Assembly (NCBI GenBank): GCA_023701135.1
Contig: JAMPXP010000001.1
Coordinates: 248,001-312,000, forward strand
Length of the DNA stretch: 64,000 bases
Source: Desulfobacula sp.
GTDB taxonomy: Bacteria; Desulfobacterota; Desulfobacteria; Desulfobacterales; Desulfobacteraceae
Direction of reading: 5' to 3'
The notes beneath the pieces were generated by a model. It was not told where the DNA came from. It saw nothing but the letters and a program-made list of their open reading frames with translations, and ran no database searches. Shown piece by piece: positions 1-8,740 of this stretch. The translations under genes and the position numbers were made by a program. Within the stretch, counting starts at the first letter, position 1. Every line of letters begins with the position of its first letter.

Positions 1-10
1 GTTTATAAGC

Positions 11-40
11 AAAAAAAGCGTGGTTTATCACCACGCTTTT
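11..40 (-). terminator. Rho-independent terminator after tRNA(CAT)
   Basis: A 7-bp GC-containing stem (GCGTGGT / ACCACGC, 18-36) with a 5-nt loop is extended by A/T pairs. Read on the minus strand it ends in a run of seven T. It would end transcription of the tRNA gene and any rpoD read-through. Confidence 0.8.
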
Positions 41-144
41 AATTGTTTTGTTTGCTCGATAGTCTTCAGGCACATTCATATGAGAGATGAACATCCTTTT
101 AAGCCTTGAGTTTCAATCATTGTCTGCCCTGATTCTTTCCATTT

Positions 145-221
145 TGGTGGGCCCACCTGGATTCGAACCAGGGACCGACCGGTTATGAGCCGGTGGCTCT
201 ACCAAACTGAGCTATAGGCCC
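145..221 (-). tRNA. tRNA with CAT anticodon (Met or Ile2)
   Basis: A 77-nt cloverleaf reads on the minus strand from GGGCCTA to TGGGCCCACCA. The anticodon loop is CTCATAA in a CCGG stem, the T-arm is GGTTCGAATCC, and the CCA end is encoded. The acceptor pairs as an elongator type, so initiator tRNA is unlikely. Whether it carries Met or the lysidine-modified Ile2 identity cannot be settled by eye. Confidence 0.93.
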
Positions 222-242
222 TTTGTGTAAAAAAACTTAAAG

Positions 243-272
243 TATATAGTATAACTCTCTATAATCTGTCAA
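243..272 (-). promoter_or_regulatory. Candidate sigma70 promoter for tRNA(CAT)
   Basis: On the minus strand TTGACA (272-267) is followed after 18 bp by TATATA (248-243). It lies between the rpoD stop and the tRNA, so the tRNA can be transcribed independently of rpoD. Confidence 0.6.
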
Positions 273-275
273 TAT

Positions 276-2141
276 TTAATTCTCAATAAACGTCTTAAGC
301 TTTTTACTCCTTGTGGGGTGCCTCAGTTTTCTTAAGGCTTTGGCCTCTATCTGACGAATCCTTTCCCGTGTTACCGTAAAATCCTTTCCCACTTCTTCCA
401 GCGTATGATCTGATTTTTCACCAATACCGAAACGCATTCGAAGCACTTTTTCTTCTCTGGGCGTTAAAGTGGCCAGAATTTTTCTGGTTTGCTCAGCCAG
501 GCTGAAATCAATGGCCGCATCCGAAGGAATGGAAAATTTCTTGTCTTCAATAAAATCACCCAGATGACTGTCTTCTTCTTCACCAATAGGCGTTTCAAGG
601 GAGATGGGCTCCTTTGCTATTTTTAAAACACGCCTGACCTTGTCAATGGGAATATCCATTTTTTCAGCGATTTCTTCGGGAGAGGGTTCTTTCCCCATTT
701 CCTGGACAAGATATCTTGATGTTCTGATCAGTTTATTAATCGTTTCAATCATATGAACGGGTATCCGAATGGTTCTTGCCTGATCGGCAATAGCCCTTGT
801 AATGGCCTGCCTGATCCACCAGGTGGCATAGGTGGAAAACTTATAGCCTCTTCTGTATTCAAATTTATCAACAGCCTTCATCAAACCGATATTGCCTTCC
901 TGGATCAAATCAAGAAATTGTAACCCCCTGTTGGTATATTTTTTTGCAATGCTCACCACAAGCCGTAAATTTGCTCTTACCAGTTCTCTTTTGGCTGCGT
1001 CAGCCTCTTTACGGCCTGTATCGACGCAGTGGATAATCTTTTTTAAAAGCTTGGAATCCCCTTTGACCTCATTTCTTCTTAAGGACAACTGGTGTAAAAT
1101 GGATTCAATATCCTGAAATAAAATTTCAGCCCGGCTCTTTGTTATGGAAGTACAGGCTGTTGCCCAGGATACGAATTCATCCTGAGAAGACATCTGATCC
1201 AGCATTTTTTGCGTTTTGACGCTAAAGGTTTGGGCGCATCGACTCAATAAGTCTTCAATCTTATCAAACCATACAATGGTTGTTCTGATGTTTTTTTCTA
1301 TATTGTCGATAACATTGGTTTCAAATCGCCATTTTTTTAGCTCTTCAAAAACAATTTCCGTATGATCAGATATCTCTTTTAAAAGGGCTTCATATTTTTT
1401 TGACCCCTTTTTCTCAAGGAGCAACTGATCCCTTTTCTTCTGTAGGGTTTCGTGAATGTTCTTTATCATTCCCAGGGATTCAAGGAATTTTTCCTGTTTT
1501 GAGACTTCATCAACAGCCCCGTCTCCTTCATCCACATCCCTTAATACATGCTTGGGGCGAATTGATTTTTTTTCCATTTTATCGCCATACAGAAAGATGG
1601 TGGATAAGGAGATCGGGCAATCCAGCATAGACCTTAGAACATCCCGTTCTCCCCGTTCGATTTTTTTTGCAATTTCGATTTCACCCTCACGGCTGAGCAG
1701 GGTTACCATACCCATTTCTTTGAGATACATTTTGACAGGGTCGGTTACAGCGCCGAATTCCATATCAGCGCGATCCCTCTTGGAAGAAAACATCTCTTTA
1801 TGGGTTTGTTTTTCAACATCCTGATCATCGGATTCTACATCATCAAACCTTCTGGAATTATCATGACTGATTTTTTTGAGAGCGGTGTGGCCTCTTTTTT
1901 TATCCAGGGTCTTCTTAGCATTTTTAGTCATTTTTTCTTTATCAATCAATTTTATACCCAGCTCTTTAAATTTCATGAATACATCTTCTATCTGATCCGG
2001 TGATTTTAAATCTTCAGTAATTGCATCGTTAATTTCGGCATAAGAGAGAGATCCTGCTTTTTTTCCTTTTTTAATTAATTTTTCCATAGCTGTATTACTA
2101 ATGGCCATATTCTCTCCAGACTGATGTGTCTCCACTGCCAT
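276..2141 (-). CDS. rpoD: RNA polymerase primary sigma factor RpoD (sigma70)
   Basis: Housekeeping sigma factor that directs RNA polymerase to -35/-10 promoters. The 621-aa length fits the family. Seen: region 1.1-like N-terminus; region 1.2 near residue 135 ([11 protein letters not shown]); a long acidic non-conserved insert; region 2 at about 373-455, with the [12 protein letters not shown] and [14 protein letters not shown] hallmarks; region 3; and region 4 from about 557, ending in the helix-turn-helix [20 protein letters not shown]. The ATG has AGGAGG 8 bp upstream. It lies 27 bp downstream of dnaG in the same orientation, the classical macromolecular-synthesis pairing but without rpsU here. 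Confidence 0.98.
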   Translation of the reverse strand: MAVETHQSGENMAISNTAMEKLIKKGKKAGSLSYAEINDAITEDLKSPDQIEDVFMKFKELGIKLIDKEKMTKNAKKTLDKKRGHTALKKISHDNSRRFDDVESDDQDVEKQTHKEMFSSKRDRADMEFGAVTDPVKMYLKEMGMVTLLSREGEIEIAKKIERGERDVLRSMLDCPISLSTIFLYGDKMEKKSIRPKHVLRDVDEGDGAVDEVSKQEKFLESLGMIKNIHETLQKKRDQLLLEKKGSKKYEALLKEISDHTEIVFEELKKWRFETNVIDNIEKNIRTTIVWFDKIEDLLSRCAQTFSVKTQKMLDQMSSQDEFVSWATACTSITKSRAEILFQDIESILHQLSLRRNEVKGDSKLLKKIIHCVDTGRKEADAAKRELVRANLRLVVSIAKKYTNRGLQFLDLIQEGNIGLMKAVDKFEYRRGYKFSTYATWWIRQAITRAIADQARTIRIPVHMIETINKLIRTSRYLVQEMGKEPSPEEIAEKMDIPIDKVRRVLKIAKEPISLETPIGEEEDSHLGDFIEDKKFSIPSDAAIDFSLAEQTRKILATLTPREEKVLRMRFGIGEKSDHTLEEVGKDFTVTRERIRQIEAKALRKLRHPTRSKKLKTFIEN

Positions 2142-2168
2142 AAAATGCCTCCTAAAGGCTTAAAGTTT

Positions 2169-3932
2169 TTATCGATGATGTAATTGCCGAATTTCTTCCT
2201 GTCGTTTCTTCAACAGTTCAATCAATTCAGAATCACAACCCTTTTCCGCACTTATTATTTTATTGGTTAACGTGTTTTCCTGTTTTATTCTAATTCTGAT
2301 AATTCTATTTATTAATGATAGAGCCTTACCATGAACATCTTCTTCCGAAAAAGAATCTTGAATGGCATAGGACGCTAAAATTTCCTGATCTCTATTATTG
2401 TCCATCTTTGTCATAACAGAAGTGATAAACGTATTATTATCCGGATCAACACTTAATATTTTTGTTGCCAGATGCTTTAAGCGCTCAGAATAAAAATATT
2501 TTATAACCTCTTTGGTTTTTATTAAAGGGATGGTTTCAGGATGGTTGAGCATCATGGAAATGATCTGCTCTTCTCTCCGATCAGATTCCAGGTCATTTTC
2601 ATTCTCTTTGCAGTTATTCAGAGTTGAGGAGGGATTATCCAGGTAATATTCTCTGACCTTTTCCAAAACCGCCTTCTCATCAATTTTAAGAGTTTCGGCA
2701 AGCTCCTTGACATATAAGGACCTCAACGCACTGTCTTGAATCAGAATCAAATACTGTTTCATATCCTCCAGAACCTTTATTCGCCCTTCAACAGAAGACC
2801 CATGGGTATCCATGGAAACCTTTAGAAGAAACTGCATAACGGTTCGTGCATTTGAAGCAAGCTCAATAAAAGCATCTCGTCCATGCTTTACAACATAAGA
2901 ATCCGGATCATTTCCGGCCGGAAGAACCAGTATTCGGATATCCACACCCTCTTGCAAAAAAATTTTAATACTTCTCTTGGCAGCACTGATGCCGGCAGTA
3001 TCGGAATCAAAGACCAGCACCATCCTTGCAGCATACCCTTTGAGTATTCTGACATGATCCGATGTCAATGCGGTTCCAAGGCTTGCAACAGTGTTTTTAA
3101 TCCCATGCTGATAAAGAGATAAAAAATCAAAATAGCCTTCAACAATATAGACAAAACCTTCCTGCCTGCAAAACTGTTTAGCAGCATGAAGGCCGTAAAG
3201 CATCCGGCCTTTGAAATATACCGGAGTCTCCGGTGAATTAAGGTATTTGGGCATGCCTTCATCCATGACCCGGCCTCCGAAACCCGCCACCTGCATATTA
3301 ATATCAAAAATCGGAAATATGATACGGTTTCTGAACCGGTCATAAAAACCGTCTTTTTGTTTTCTTTCCAAAACCAGACCGGATTGGAGGGCATTTTTAT
3401 TTAAAATTTTATGCTTTCTAAAGAGATTAACGATGGTATCCCACCCCTCTGGAGAATAACCCAGCCGAAACTCTTGTATGATCTCTTCCGACACACCTCT
3501 TTTTTTCAGATAAACTCTTGCCGCTTCTGCCTTGTGCGAGTCTTTCAAAAAATCATGATAATATCCCATGACGGTTTGATTGATTCGAAACAAGCCTTCC
3601 TTAATTTCAAATTCTTTTTTTATGGAGGGGCTTAAGGCCTCATTTTCAATTTCAATATTATATTTGCGCGCAGCCATTTTCACTGCTTCAGGAAATGAAA
3701 TGCCGTGATATTTCATTAAATAGGAAAAGGCATTCCCGCCAGCACTGCAGCCAAAGCAATGAAAAATCTGCTTGCCTGGGTTTACGGAGAAAGAAGGGGT
3801 TTTTTCAGAGTGGAACGGACACAAACCAAAATAGTTGGCTCCCGCTTTTTTCAGAATAACAGAGTCGGAAATCACATCTACGATATCTGAAGCATTCAAG
3901 ACTTCTGAGATTTTTTCTTCAGGAATATGCAT
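2169..3932 (-). CDS. dnaG: DNA primase DnaG
   Basis: Synthesises RNA primers at the replication fork. The N-terminal CHC2 zinc ribbon is complete (C38, H41, C59, C62). The primase core and TOPRIM domain follow, with VEGYFDFLSLYQ (catalytic Glu) and VFDSDTAG (acidic motif). The C-terminal roughly 150 residues resemble the helicase-binding domain. The 587-aa length is normal. The start puts the zinc ribbon at the usual distance; its Shine-Dalgarno is weak, with GGAG about 15 nt away. It is probably co-transcribed with rpoD. Confidence 0.97.
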   Translation of the reverse strand: MHIPEEKISEVLNASDIVDVISDSVILKKAGANYFGLCPFHSEKTPSFSVNPGKQIFHCFGCSAGGNAFSYLMKYHGISFPEAVKMAARKYNIEIENEALSPSIKKEFEIKEGLFRINQTVMGYYHDFLKDSHKAEAARVYLKKRGVSEEIIQEFRLGYSPEGWDTIVNLFRKHKILNKNALQSGLVLERKQKDGFYDRFRNRIIFPIFDINMQVAGFGGRVMDEGMPKYLNSPETPVYFKGRMLYGLHAAKQFCRQEGFVYIVEGYFDFLSLYQHGIKNTVASLGTALTSDHVRILKGYAARMVLVFDSDTAGISAAKRSIKIFLQEGVDIRILVLPAGNDPDSYVVKHGRDAFIELASNARTVMQFLLKVSMDTHGSSVEGRIKVLEDMKQYLILIQDSALRSLYVKELAETLKIDEKAVLEKVREYYLDNPSSTLNNCKENENDLESDRREEQIISMMLNHPETIPLIKTKEVIKYFYSERLKHLATKILSVDPDNNTFITSVMTKMDNNRDQEILASYAIQDSFSEEDVHGKALSLINRIIRIRIKQENTLTNKIISAEKGCDSELIELLKKRQEEIRQLHHR

Positions 3933-4026
3933 CGCAGCAGCGCTGACTCCAAAAATAACGGTTATGAAATTAGAATAAAATAATTATTTAAAATCACATG
4001 TCAATCATTATCATTAAAGATAATAG

Positions 4027-4749
4027 CTATTTTGAAATCCTTATGGCCTCTTTTAAATCCAGAGTTCCTTCATAAAGTGCTTTTCCTGTAATAACGCCTG
4101 CCACTCCTTTAGATTCAATTTTAAGAAGATTTTTTATGTCCTGAATGGTGCTGACCCCGCCCGATGCAATAATCGGTATGGACACGGCCTCTGCCAATGC
4201 GGCGGTTTCTTCTATATTAGGGCCGGTCTGCATGCCGTCTCTGTATATATCTGTAAAATTGATGGCAGCAACCCCGCAGGATTCAAATTCTTTTGCAAGG
4301 TCAATGGCTTTTGTTTCAGATGTCCGGCTCCATCCTTCGACAGCAACTTTTCCGTTTCTTGCATCAATGCCGACCACAATACGATCTTTAAATTTTAGAC
4401 ACGCTTCTTTGACAAAATTCGGATTATAGAGGGCTTCACTTCCGATAATAATTCTTGAAACACCCATGTTGATATACAGTTCAATTGTTTTAAGATCCCT
4501 GATACCGCCTCCCACCTGTATGGGAACGGTAATCCCGGATAAGATTGCCTGAATGGTTTTCAGATTTTTCACTTCCTTTGCAAAAGCACCGTCCAAGTCA
4601 ACAACATGGATAAGGCTTGCCCCCTCTTTTTCCCAGCGTTGTGCCATTTTAAGAGGGTCCTGGGAGTATTCGGTAGTATCCTCCATGCGCCCCTGTAACA
4701 GCCGCACACATTTTCCTTGTTTAATATCAACAGCAGGTATGATTATCAT
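4027..4749 (-). CDS. hisA: HisA, phosphoribosylformimino-AICAR-P isomerase
   Basis: TIM-barrel isomerase of histidine biosynthesis, converting ProFAR to PRFAR in the cytoplasm. Seen: N-terminal IIPAVDIKQGKCVRLLQG with the catalytic Asp, the phosphate-binding IQVGGGIRD and a second half-barrel phosphate motif IIASGGVST. The 240-aa length is typical. It follows hisB on the same strand with a 51-bp gap, so the two are likely one small his operon; the other his genes are not in the window. Confidence 0.97.
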   Translation of the reverse strand: MIIIPAVDIKQGKCVRLLQGRMEDTTEYSQDPLKMAQRWEKEGASLIHVVDLDGAFAKEVKNLKTIQAILSGITVPIQVGGGIRDLKTIELYINMGVSRIIIGSEALYNPNFVKEACLKFKDRIVVGIDARNGKVAVEGWSRTSETKAIDLAKEFESCGVAAINFTDIYRDGMQTGPNIEETAALAEAVSIPIIASGGVSTIQDIKNLLKIESKGVAGVITGKALYEGTLDLKEAIRISK

Positions 4750-4800
4750 TATGGTTTAAATATGCTTTTATTGTATGATCATTGGAATATGAGGCAATCC

Positions 4801-5388
4801 CTAAAAAGTTCCCTTGGTGGACAATGCTCCGGATATTTTTTCATTTACTCTGGAGGCGATGTGCAATGCCCTTCCGAATGCTTTGAAGATGGATTCAAGA
4901 ACATGGTGTTCATTGGCACCATAATAGGAATTGATGTGAAGGTTAAATGCTCCTTGAATACATAAGGCCTGGAAAAATTCTTTGGCAAGCTCAACGTTAA
5001 ATTGACCTTTTGCTTTAAGATCCTGGGGAAAATGATAGATCAGATACGGTCTGTTGGAAAGGTCGATGGTTACCCTTGAGAGCGCTTCATCCATGGGCAC
5101 GCAACTGTCACCAAAGCGCACGATCTGTTTTTTGCCGCCAAGCGCTTGGGAAAATGCCTGGCCCAAAACCAATCCGACATCTTCCACCGTATGATGATAA
5201 TCAACCTCAAGATCACCTTTTGCATCAATTTTCAGATCGAAAAAACCATGAACCGCAAAAGCGGTCAGCATATGATCGAAAAAAGGAATCCCCGTTGAAA
5301 TATCAGCCTTTCCATTGCCATCCAAATCAATACGGACAGAGATATCAGTCTCTTTGCTCGTTCGAGAAACAGTTGCTTTTCTATCCAT
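4801..5388 (-). CDS. hisB: HisB, imidazoleglycerol-phosphate dehydratase
   Basis: Mn-dependent dehydratase of histidine biosynthesis. The paired metal-binding motifs are visible (FFDHML, DYHHTVEDVG and the later GANEHHVLES). At 195 aa it is the monofunctional type, without the HisB phosphatase domain of enterics. It lies upstream of hisA and diverges from the gene at 5580. Confidence 0.97.
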   Translation of the reverse strand: MDRKATVSRTSKETDISVRIDLDGNGKADISTGIPFFDHMLTAFAVHGFFDLKIDAKGDLEVDYHHTVEDVGLVLGQAFSQALGGKKQIVRFGDSCVPMDEALSRVTIDLSNRPYLIYHFPQDLKAKGQFNVELAKEFFQALCIQGAFNLHINSYYGANEHHVLESIFKAFGRALHIASRVNEKISGALSTKGTF

Positions 5389-5500
5389 AACATCCCTGAA
5401 TTACCGGTTGCTCCGCATTAACCCATTCGTACAGCACCATTATCAAAATGAGTTTGTAAATTTATATAAATATCCGATTATTGTCAAACATTTTTTATTA

Positions 5501-5529
5501 TTGCAAAGCATTTTATTTGTATTTATAAT
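5501..5529 (+). promoter_or_regulatory. Candidate sigma70 promoter for the 5580 gene
   Basis: TTGCAA (5501-5506) and a consensus TATAAT (5524-5529) are 17 bp apart. They lie 50 bp before the start of the zincin-motif gene, in the divergent hisB/5580 spacer. Confidence 0.6.
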
Positions 5530-5579
5530 AGGTTAAATAAATTGCTGAAAAAAACCATCCATTGCCGGACAGATGACCT

Positions 5580-6308
5580 ATGAACACGATAACAAGCCTT
5601 TATGATAATAATATGTCTGGGTTATTCATCAACAGCGTCCCAAAAGCACCGTTGCATCATACATCGGATATCCAGTCCAAAAACAATTCGACACTGATCC
5701 CGGATATAACGTCATACCCGACCCATTCAATCGATCAGCCCTCTAAAATCACTCAGAATTCCAATCAGGGCAATCCAAAAGATGCCGAGGTTGATAAAAC
5801 AAAAACGTATTCAGAGATTCTGTCCGGAAACGACCAGGGATTCACCCAGGCTGAAATTCAACTGATTGAGGAGCTTAAGCAAATTGATACAAAGGTCAGG
5901 CAACACGAAATGGCCCATATTGCAGCCGGAGGAAAATATATAACCTCTGGGGCCAATTTTACCTATCAACGCGGCCCCAATGGAAAAAATTATGCCGTAG
6001 GGGGTGAGGTCGGCATTGATACCTCCCCTGTTCCCGGAGACCCCGAAGCCACCATCAAAAAAATGCACCAGGTTAAAAGCGCCGCCCTCGCCCCTGCAGA
6101 TCCATCGGCTCAGGACCTTAAAGTGGCTGCCAATGCAATGTCCGAAGTATCCAAGGCTCTTTCGGAATTAATCGTATCCCAGGCCGAAGATAGGGCCACC
6201 ACCAATGAAAAAAAAGCTTTCGGTCCTTTAAAAAAAGCGGCTGATTCCTATGAAAAAGCAAGCGCTCTGCCCGAGGAAGAAACACCTTCCTTTCAAATTG
6301 CAGTATGA
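5580..6308 (+). CDS. SprA-related putative metalloprotease (HEMAH motif)
   Basis: A 242-aa protein with a low-complexity, Ser/Thr/Pro/Asn-rich N-terminal ~75 residues and then a conserved core with H109-E110-x-x-H113 ([15 protein letters not shown]), a zincin-type zinc site. Downstream [16 protein letters not shown] and [26 protein letters not shown] are hallmarks I recognise from the SprA-related/CJM1_0395 family. No signal peptide is obvious. Its function is unknown in the family; proteolysis is inferred only from the motif. Confidence 0.8.
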   Translation: MNTITSLYDNNMSGLFINSVPKAPLHHTSDIQSKNNSTLIPDITSYPTHSIDQPSKITQNSNQGNPKDAEVDKTKTYSEILSGNDQGFTQAEIQLIEELKQIDTKVRQHEMAHIAAGGKYITSGANFTYQRGPNGKNYAVGGEVGIDTSPVPGDPEATIKKMHQVKSAALAPADPSAQDLKVAANAMSEVSKALSELIVSQAEDRATTNEKKAFGPLKKAADSYEKASALPEEETPSFQIAV

Positions 6309-6335
6309 TCTCCTCTATTTTCAGCTAAACCCAGT

Positions 6336-6875
6336 TCATTTGATTAATTTTACAATCTGTTTGAATTGATCCCCCTGTGCCGCCCGCATGAGTTCAAAAA
6401 ATATCATTTCAAGGCTGGATGCCTCTCCGCCGGCCTTAATGATCCTCTGGATGCCAATTCCCTTATTTTCTTTTGTCCGGGAAGACACACAATCAGTTAT
6501 CACCTGAACCTTGCAGCCTTTTTGAATCAAATCATATCCGGTCTGAAAAACACAAATGTGAGCCTCGATTCCCGTCAACAAAACCTGGCTTCTGCCGGTT
6601 TTTTCAAATTTGTCCATAAATAAAGGTTCGCCGCAACATGAAAATGAAAATTTCTCTATGGGAGCATTCCCCGTCATAAATTTTGCAATTTCTTCAGATG
6701 TCGGACCCAAATTTTTAGGTATCTGCTCCATCCAGATAATGGGCACGCCAAGTATTTTCATGCCTTGAATCATGATCTGAAGCGATTTGAATAAGTTGTC
6801 CTTTTCATACATCAGTTGAGCCAGTTGGCCTTGCACATCAATCAAGAGCATAACGGTTTTATTGAGGCTAAACAT
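6336..6875 (-). CDS. Isochorismatase-family cysteine hydrolase
   Basis: A 179-aa alpha/beta hydrolase of the isochorismatase/nicotinamidase superfamily. Seen: catalytic Asp13 in MLLIDVQGQL and the nucleophile Cys in TGIEAHICVFQTG. It is closest to the YcaC-like subgroup, whose substrates are mostly unknown. It runs convergent to the 5580 gene with a 27-bp gap and probably forms a single-gene unit. Confidence 0.85.
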   Translation of the reverse strand: MFSLNKTVMLLIDVQGQLAQLMYEKDNLFKSLQIMIQGMKILGVPIIWMEQIPKNLGPTSEEIAKFMTGNAPIEKFSFSCCGEPLFMDKFEKTGRSQVLLTGIEAHICVFQTGYDLIQKGCKVQVITDCVSSRTKENKGIGIQRIIKAGGEASSLEMIFFELMRAAQGDQFKQIVKLIK

Positions 6876-7072
6876 CTTACTCTCCTATGATTTAAAATCT
6901 GTTAAACATCATTTGCAATTTCAACCCATTTTTGTTAATTTGATCCCCATGAAAGATGAATCATTGTGGGACAGAACCCTTTCATTTAATACCACAAAAA
7001 AATTATATTTCAATTAGCATGATTATTGCTTATTTTTAATGAAAGGGAAACCATAATAAGGAGTTACTCCAT

Positions 7073-7426
7073 ATGATTACATCTGTAAACAGCAATGTTT
7101 CCGCCTTGCAGGCCTTCTCAAAACAAATAGGAGTCAGTGCCAATAATGTTGCCAATGCACTTTCCGATGATTTTAAAAAAAGCCGGGCCATCAATACTGA
7201 AGGAGAAAACGGGCAGGTTCAATCCGTCATTACAAAAATTGATACTCCGGGGCCCCTTGTGGAGGACCCCCTGAGCCCCACAGGGGAATTAAAGGAATTA
7301 TCAAATACCGATATTGCCGAAGAAATGACGAATCAGATCATTGCCTCCCATGGGTTTAACGCAAATGCCAAGGTGATCAAAACCTATGAGGAAACCATGG
7401 GTTCTTTAATTGACATAATTGGATAA
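7073..7426 (+). CDS. Short flagellar basal-body rod-type protein
   Basis: A 117-aa protein with the N-terminal heptad-rich stretch of FlgB/FlgC/FlgG proteins (SALQAFSKQIGVSANNVANAL) and the C-terminal rod motif (DIAEEMTNQIIASHGFNANAKVIKT). It has almost nothing between them, so it is shorter than FlgC (about 140-150 aa). A strong AAGGAG site precedes the ATG. It stands outside any flagellar operon visible here; whether it is a real rod component or a solitary paralogue is unknown. Confidence 0.8.
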   Translation: MITSVNSNVSALQAFSKQIGVSANNVANALSDDFKKSRAINTEGENGQVQSVITKIDTPGPLVEDPLSPTGELKELSNTDIAEEMTNQIIASHGFNANAKVIKTYEETMGSLIDIIG

Positions 7427-7430
7427 GGTC

Positions 7431-7910
7431 ATGACAAAAAATGTCGGTTGGTCTATTTTTTTTATTCTGTCTCTGTTTATCTTCGGATGTGCCGGCCTTC
7501 AGCCAGGTTATGAAAAACCCACCGTGAATATTACATCCTTTGAGGCCATCCCGACAGATGGAATGATTCCAAAATTTCAAATCGGAATTCATATCATTAA
7601 CCCCAATCGTACCAAGCTTCAATTAAAAGGAATTTCCTATACGGTGTCCCTTGAAGGACATCATGTCATCACTGGAGTCTCCAATCAGCTTCCTGAAATC
7701 GAAGCCTATGGTGAAGGAAATGTGGTGTTTAATGCCTCGGTTGATCTCTTTAACAGCATTGGTTTTATAAGCGACCTTATCCGGAATCGGGGAAAGGAAC
7801 AGATTTCTTACGACTTGGATACAAAACTGGATGCAGGCGCCCTCTACCCTTTGATAAGGGTATCAAAAAAAGGAAAACTCTCTTTGGCTCAAACTTCCAA
7901 ATCACAGTAA
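7431..7910 (+). CDS. LEA type 2 family lipoprotein
   Basis: A 159-aa lipoprotein with a lipobox (LFIFGC, Cys near residue 20) and a WHy/LEA-2 beta domain: F-x-I-x-I-I-NPN followed by LKGISYTVSLEGHHVITGV. The ATG at 7431 is preferred over an upstream TTG at 7419. It has GATAAGG just before it and sits 4 bp after the previous stop, which suggests coupled translation. It probably sits in the envelope; its role is unknown. Confidence 0.8.
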   Translation: MTKNVGWSIFFILSLFIFGCAGLQPGYEKPTVNITSFEAIPTDGMIPKFQIGIHIINPNRTKLQLKGISYTVSLEGHHVITGVSNQLPEIEAYGEGNVVFNASVDLFNSIGFISDLIRNRGKEQISYDLDTKLDAGALYPLIRVSKKGKLSLAQTSKSQ

Positions 7911-8432
7911 ATGAATCAAATCAAAATATATATTTTGTTGTGGATGATGGCATGGATGTCTTTTTCATGCGCCGCACACAAAAAGACCCCTTTCGATCAA
8001 CACATCCCACCGGAACAAACCCAATCGGCTTCTCAGAGTGATTTTGCCGCGCAATCAAATAAACGAAAAATCATAGCACAATATGCCGTTAACAGCTTAG
8101 GCCTGCCATACCAATGGGGAGGGGATTCTCCTGAAACAGGACTTGATTGCAGTGGTCTTGTTGTATATACGCATCAGATGGCCGATATCATCGTTCCCAG
8201 GACTGCCAGCGCCCAATTTGAAAACGGCAGGATCATCACCATACAAAATTTACAAATTGCAGATCTTGTTTTTTTTAAAGACCTAAAAGACAATAAAAAC
8301 TATCATGTCGGGATATATATGGGAGAGGGCAGATTCATCCATGCCCCGGGGAGGGGCAGAACTATCACCTATGAATTCTTAAACACCCCGTATTTTTTAA
8401 ACCGATACATCGGCTCAAGAAGCTATCTTTGA
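7911..8432 (+). CDS. NlpC/P60-family cell-wall peptidase lipoprotein
   Basis: A 173-aa C40 cysteine peptidase, predicted to cut peptidoglycan stem peptides. Seen: an N-terminal hydrophobic segment ending in a lipobox-like FSC, the nucleophile in GLDCSGLVVYTHQ, His in YHVGIYMGEG and the polar residue in FIHAPG. The ATG directly abuts the stop of the upstream lipoprotein gene. It is the last chromosomal gene before the prophage, and its stop lies 8 bp from attL. Confidence 0.92.
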   Translation: MNQIKIYILLWMMAWMSFSCAAHKKTPFDQHIPPEQTQSASQSDFAAQSNKRKIIAQYAVNSLGLPYQWGGDSPETGLDCSGLVVYTHQMADIIVPRTASAQFENGRIITIQNLQIADLVFFKDLKDNKNYHVGIYMGEGRFIHAPGRGRTITYEFLNTPYFLNRYIGSRSYL

Positions 8433-8439
8433 TTCGATA

Positions 8440-8467
8440 ATGTGGTACCGAAGAGAGGACTTGAACC
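8440..8467. other. attL core, and the 8433-8740 gene-free stretch
   Basis: The 28 bp are identical to 18403-18430, the 3' end of the intact tRNA-Leu gene; identity stops at 8468/18431. The remnant is the displaced original tRNA 3' end. The rest of the roughly 300-bp gene-free stretch up to 8740 is AT-rich. It holds the integrase arm-type repeat at 8513-8532 and the ribosome site (GAGG) of the 8741 gene, and nothing else I recognise. Confidence 0.93.
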
Positions 8468-8512
8468 CCACGTTTTGTATATAACATATTTAAATTATTA
8501 GATTTATTTTTT

Positions 8513-8532
8513 AACCGCACCATTGCCGCACC
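8513..8532. repeat. Integrase arm-type site, left (P' arm)
   Basis: Two CCGCACC heptamers spaced 11 bp apart, about one helical turn, form a 20-bp unit that recurs with one mismatch at 18333-18352. It lies 45 bp inside the attL core. Position, pairing and duplication fit the arm-type sites bound by the N-terminus of tyrosine integrases. Confidence 0.65.
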
Positions 8533-8740
8533 TTTTTGGTCAAAATAAAATTTAAAAATTATATCAAAATTTTCTAAATTCAGAATAAACTTAATCTCCA
8601 AATAAAATTGAATGTTGCAAATCTTTCTCCAGTAAATTATATTTTCACAAAAATTGATTTTTTAATCTCTTTACAGGGTTCAGAAATATTGGTACGGAAT
8701 TCTTGATTCATGTTTTTTAAATCGATCGAGGGCCATTAAA

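Noticed and set aside
7015..7030. Sigma54-like site (TAGCAT-N5-TTGCT) before the flagellar rod-type gene
   Set aside because: It lacks the essential GG of the -24 element, and no enhancer-binding site is evident.
8365..8601. Minus-strand 78-aa frame spanning attL
   Set aside because: It only arises by reading through the junction of NlpC coding sequence and att/AT-rich DNA; no ribosome site.
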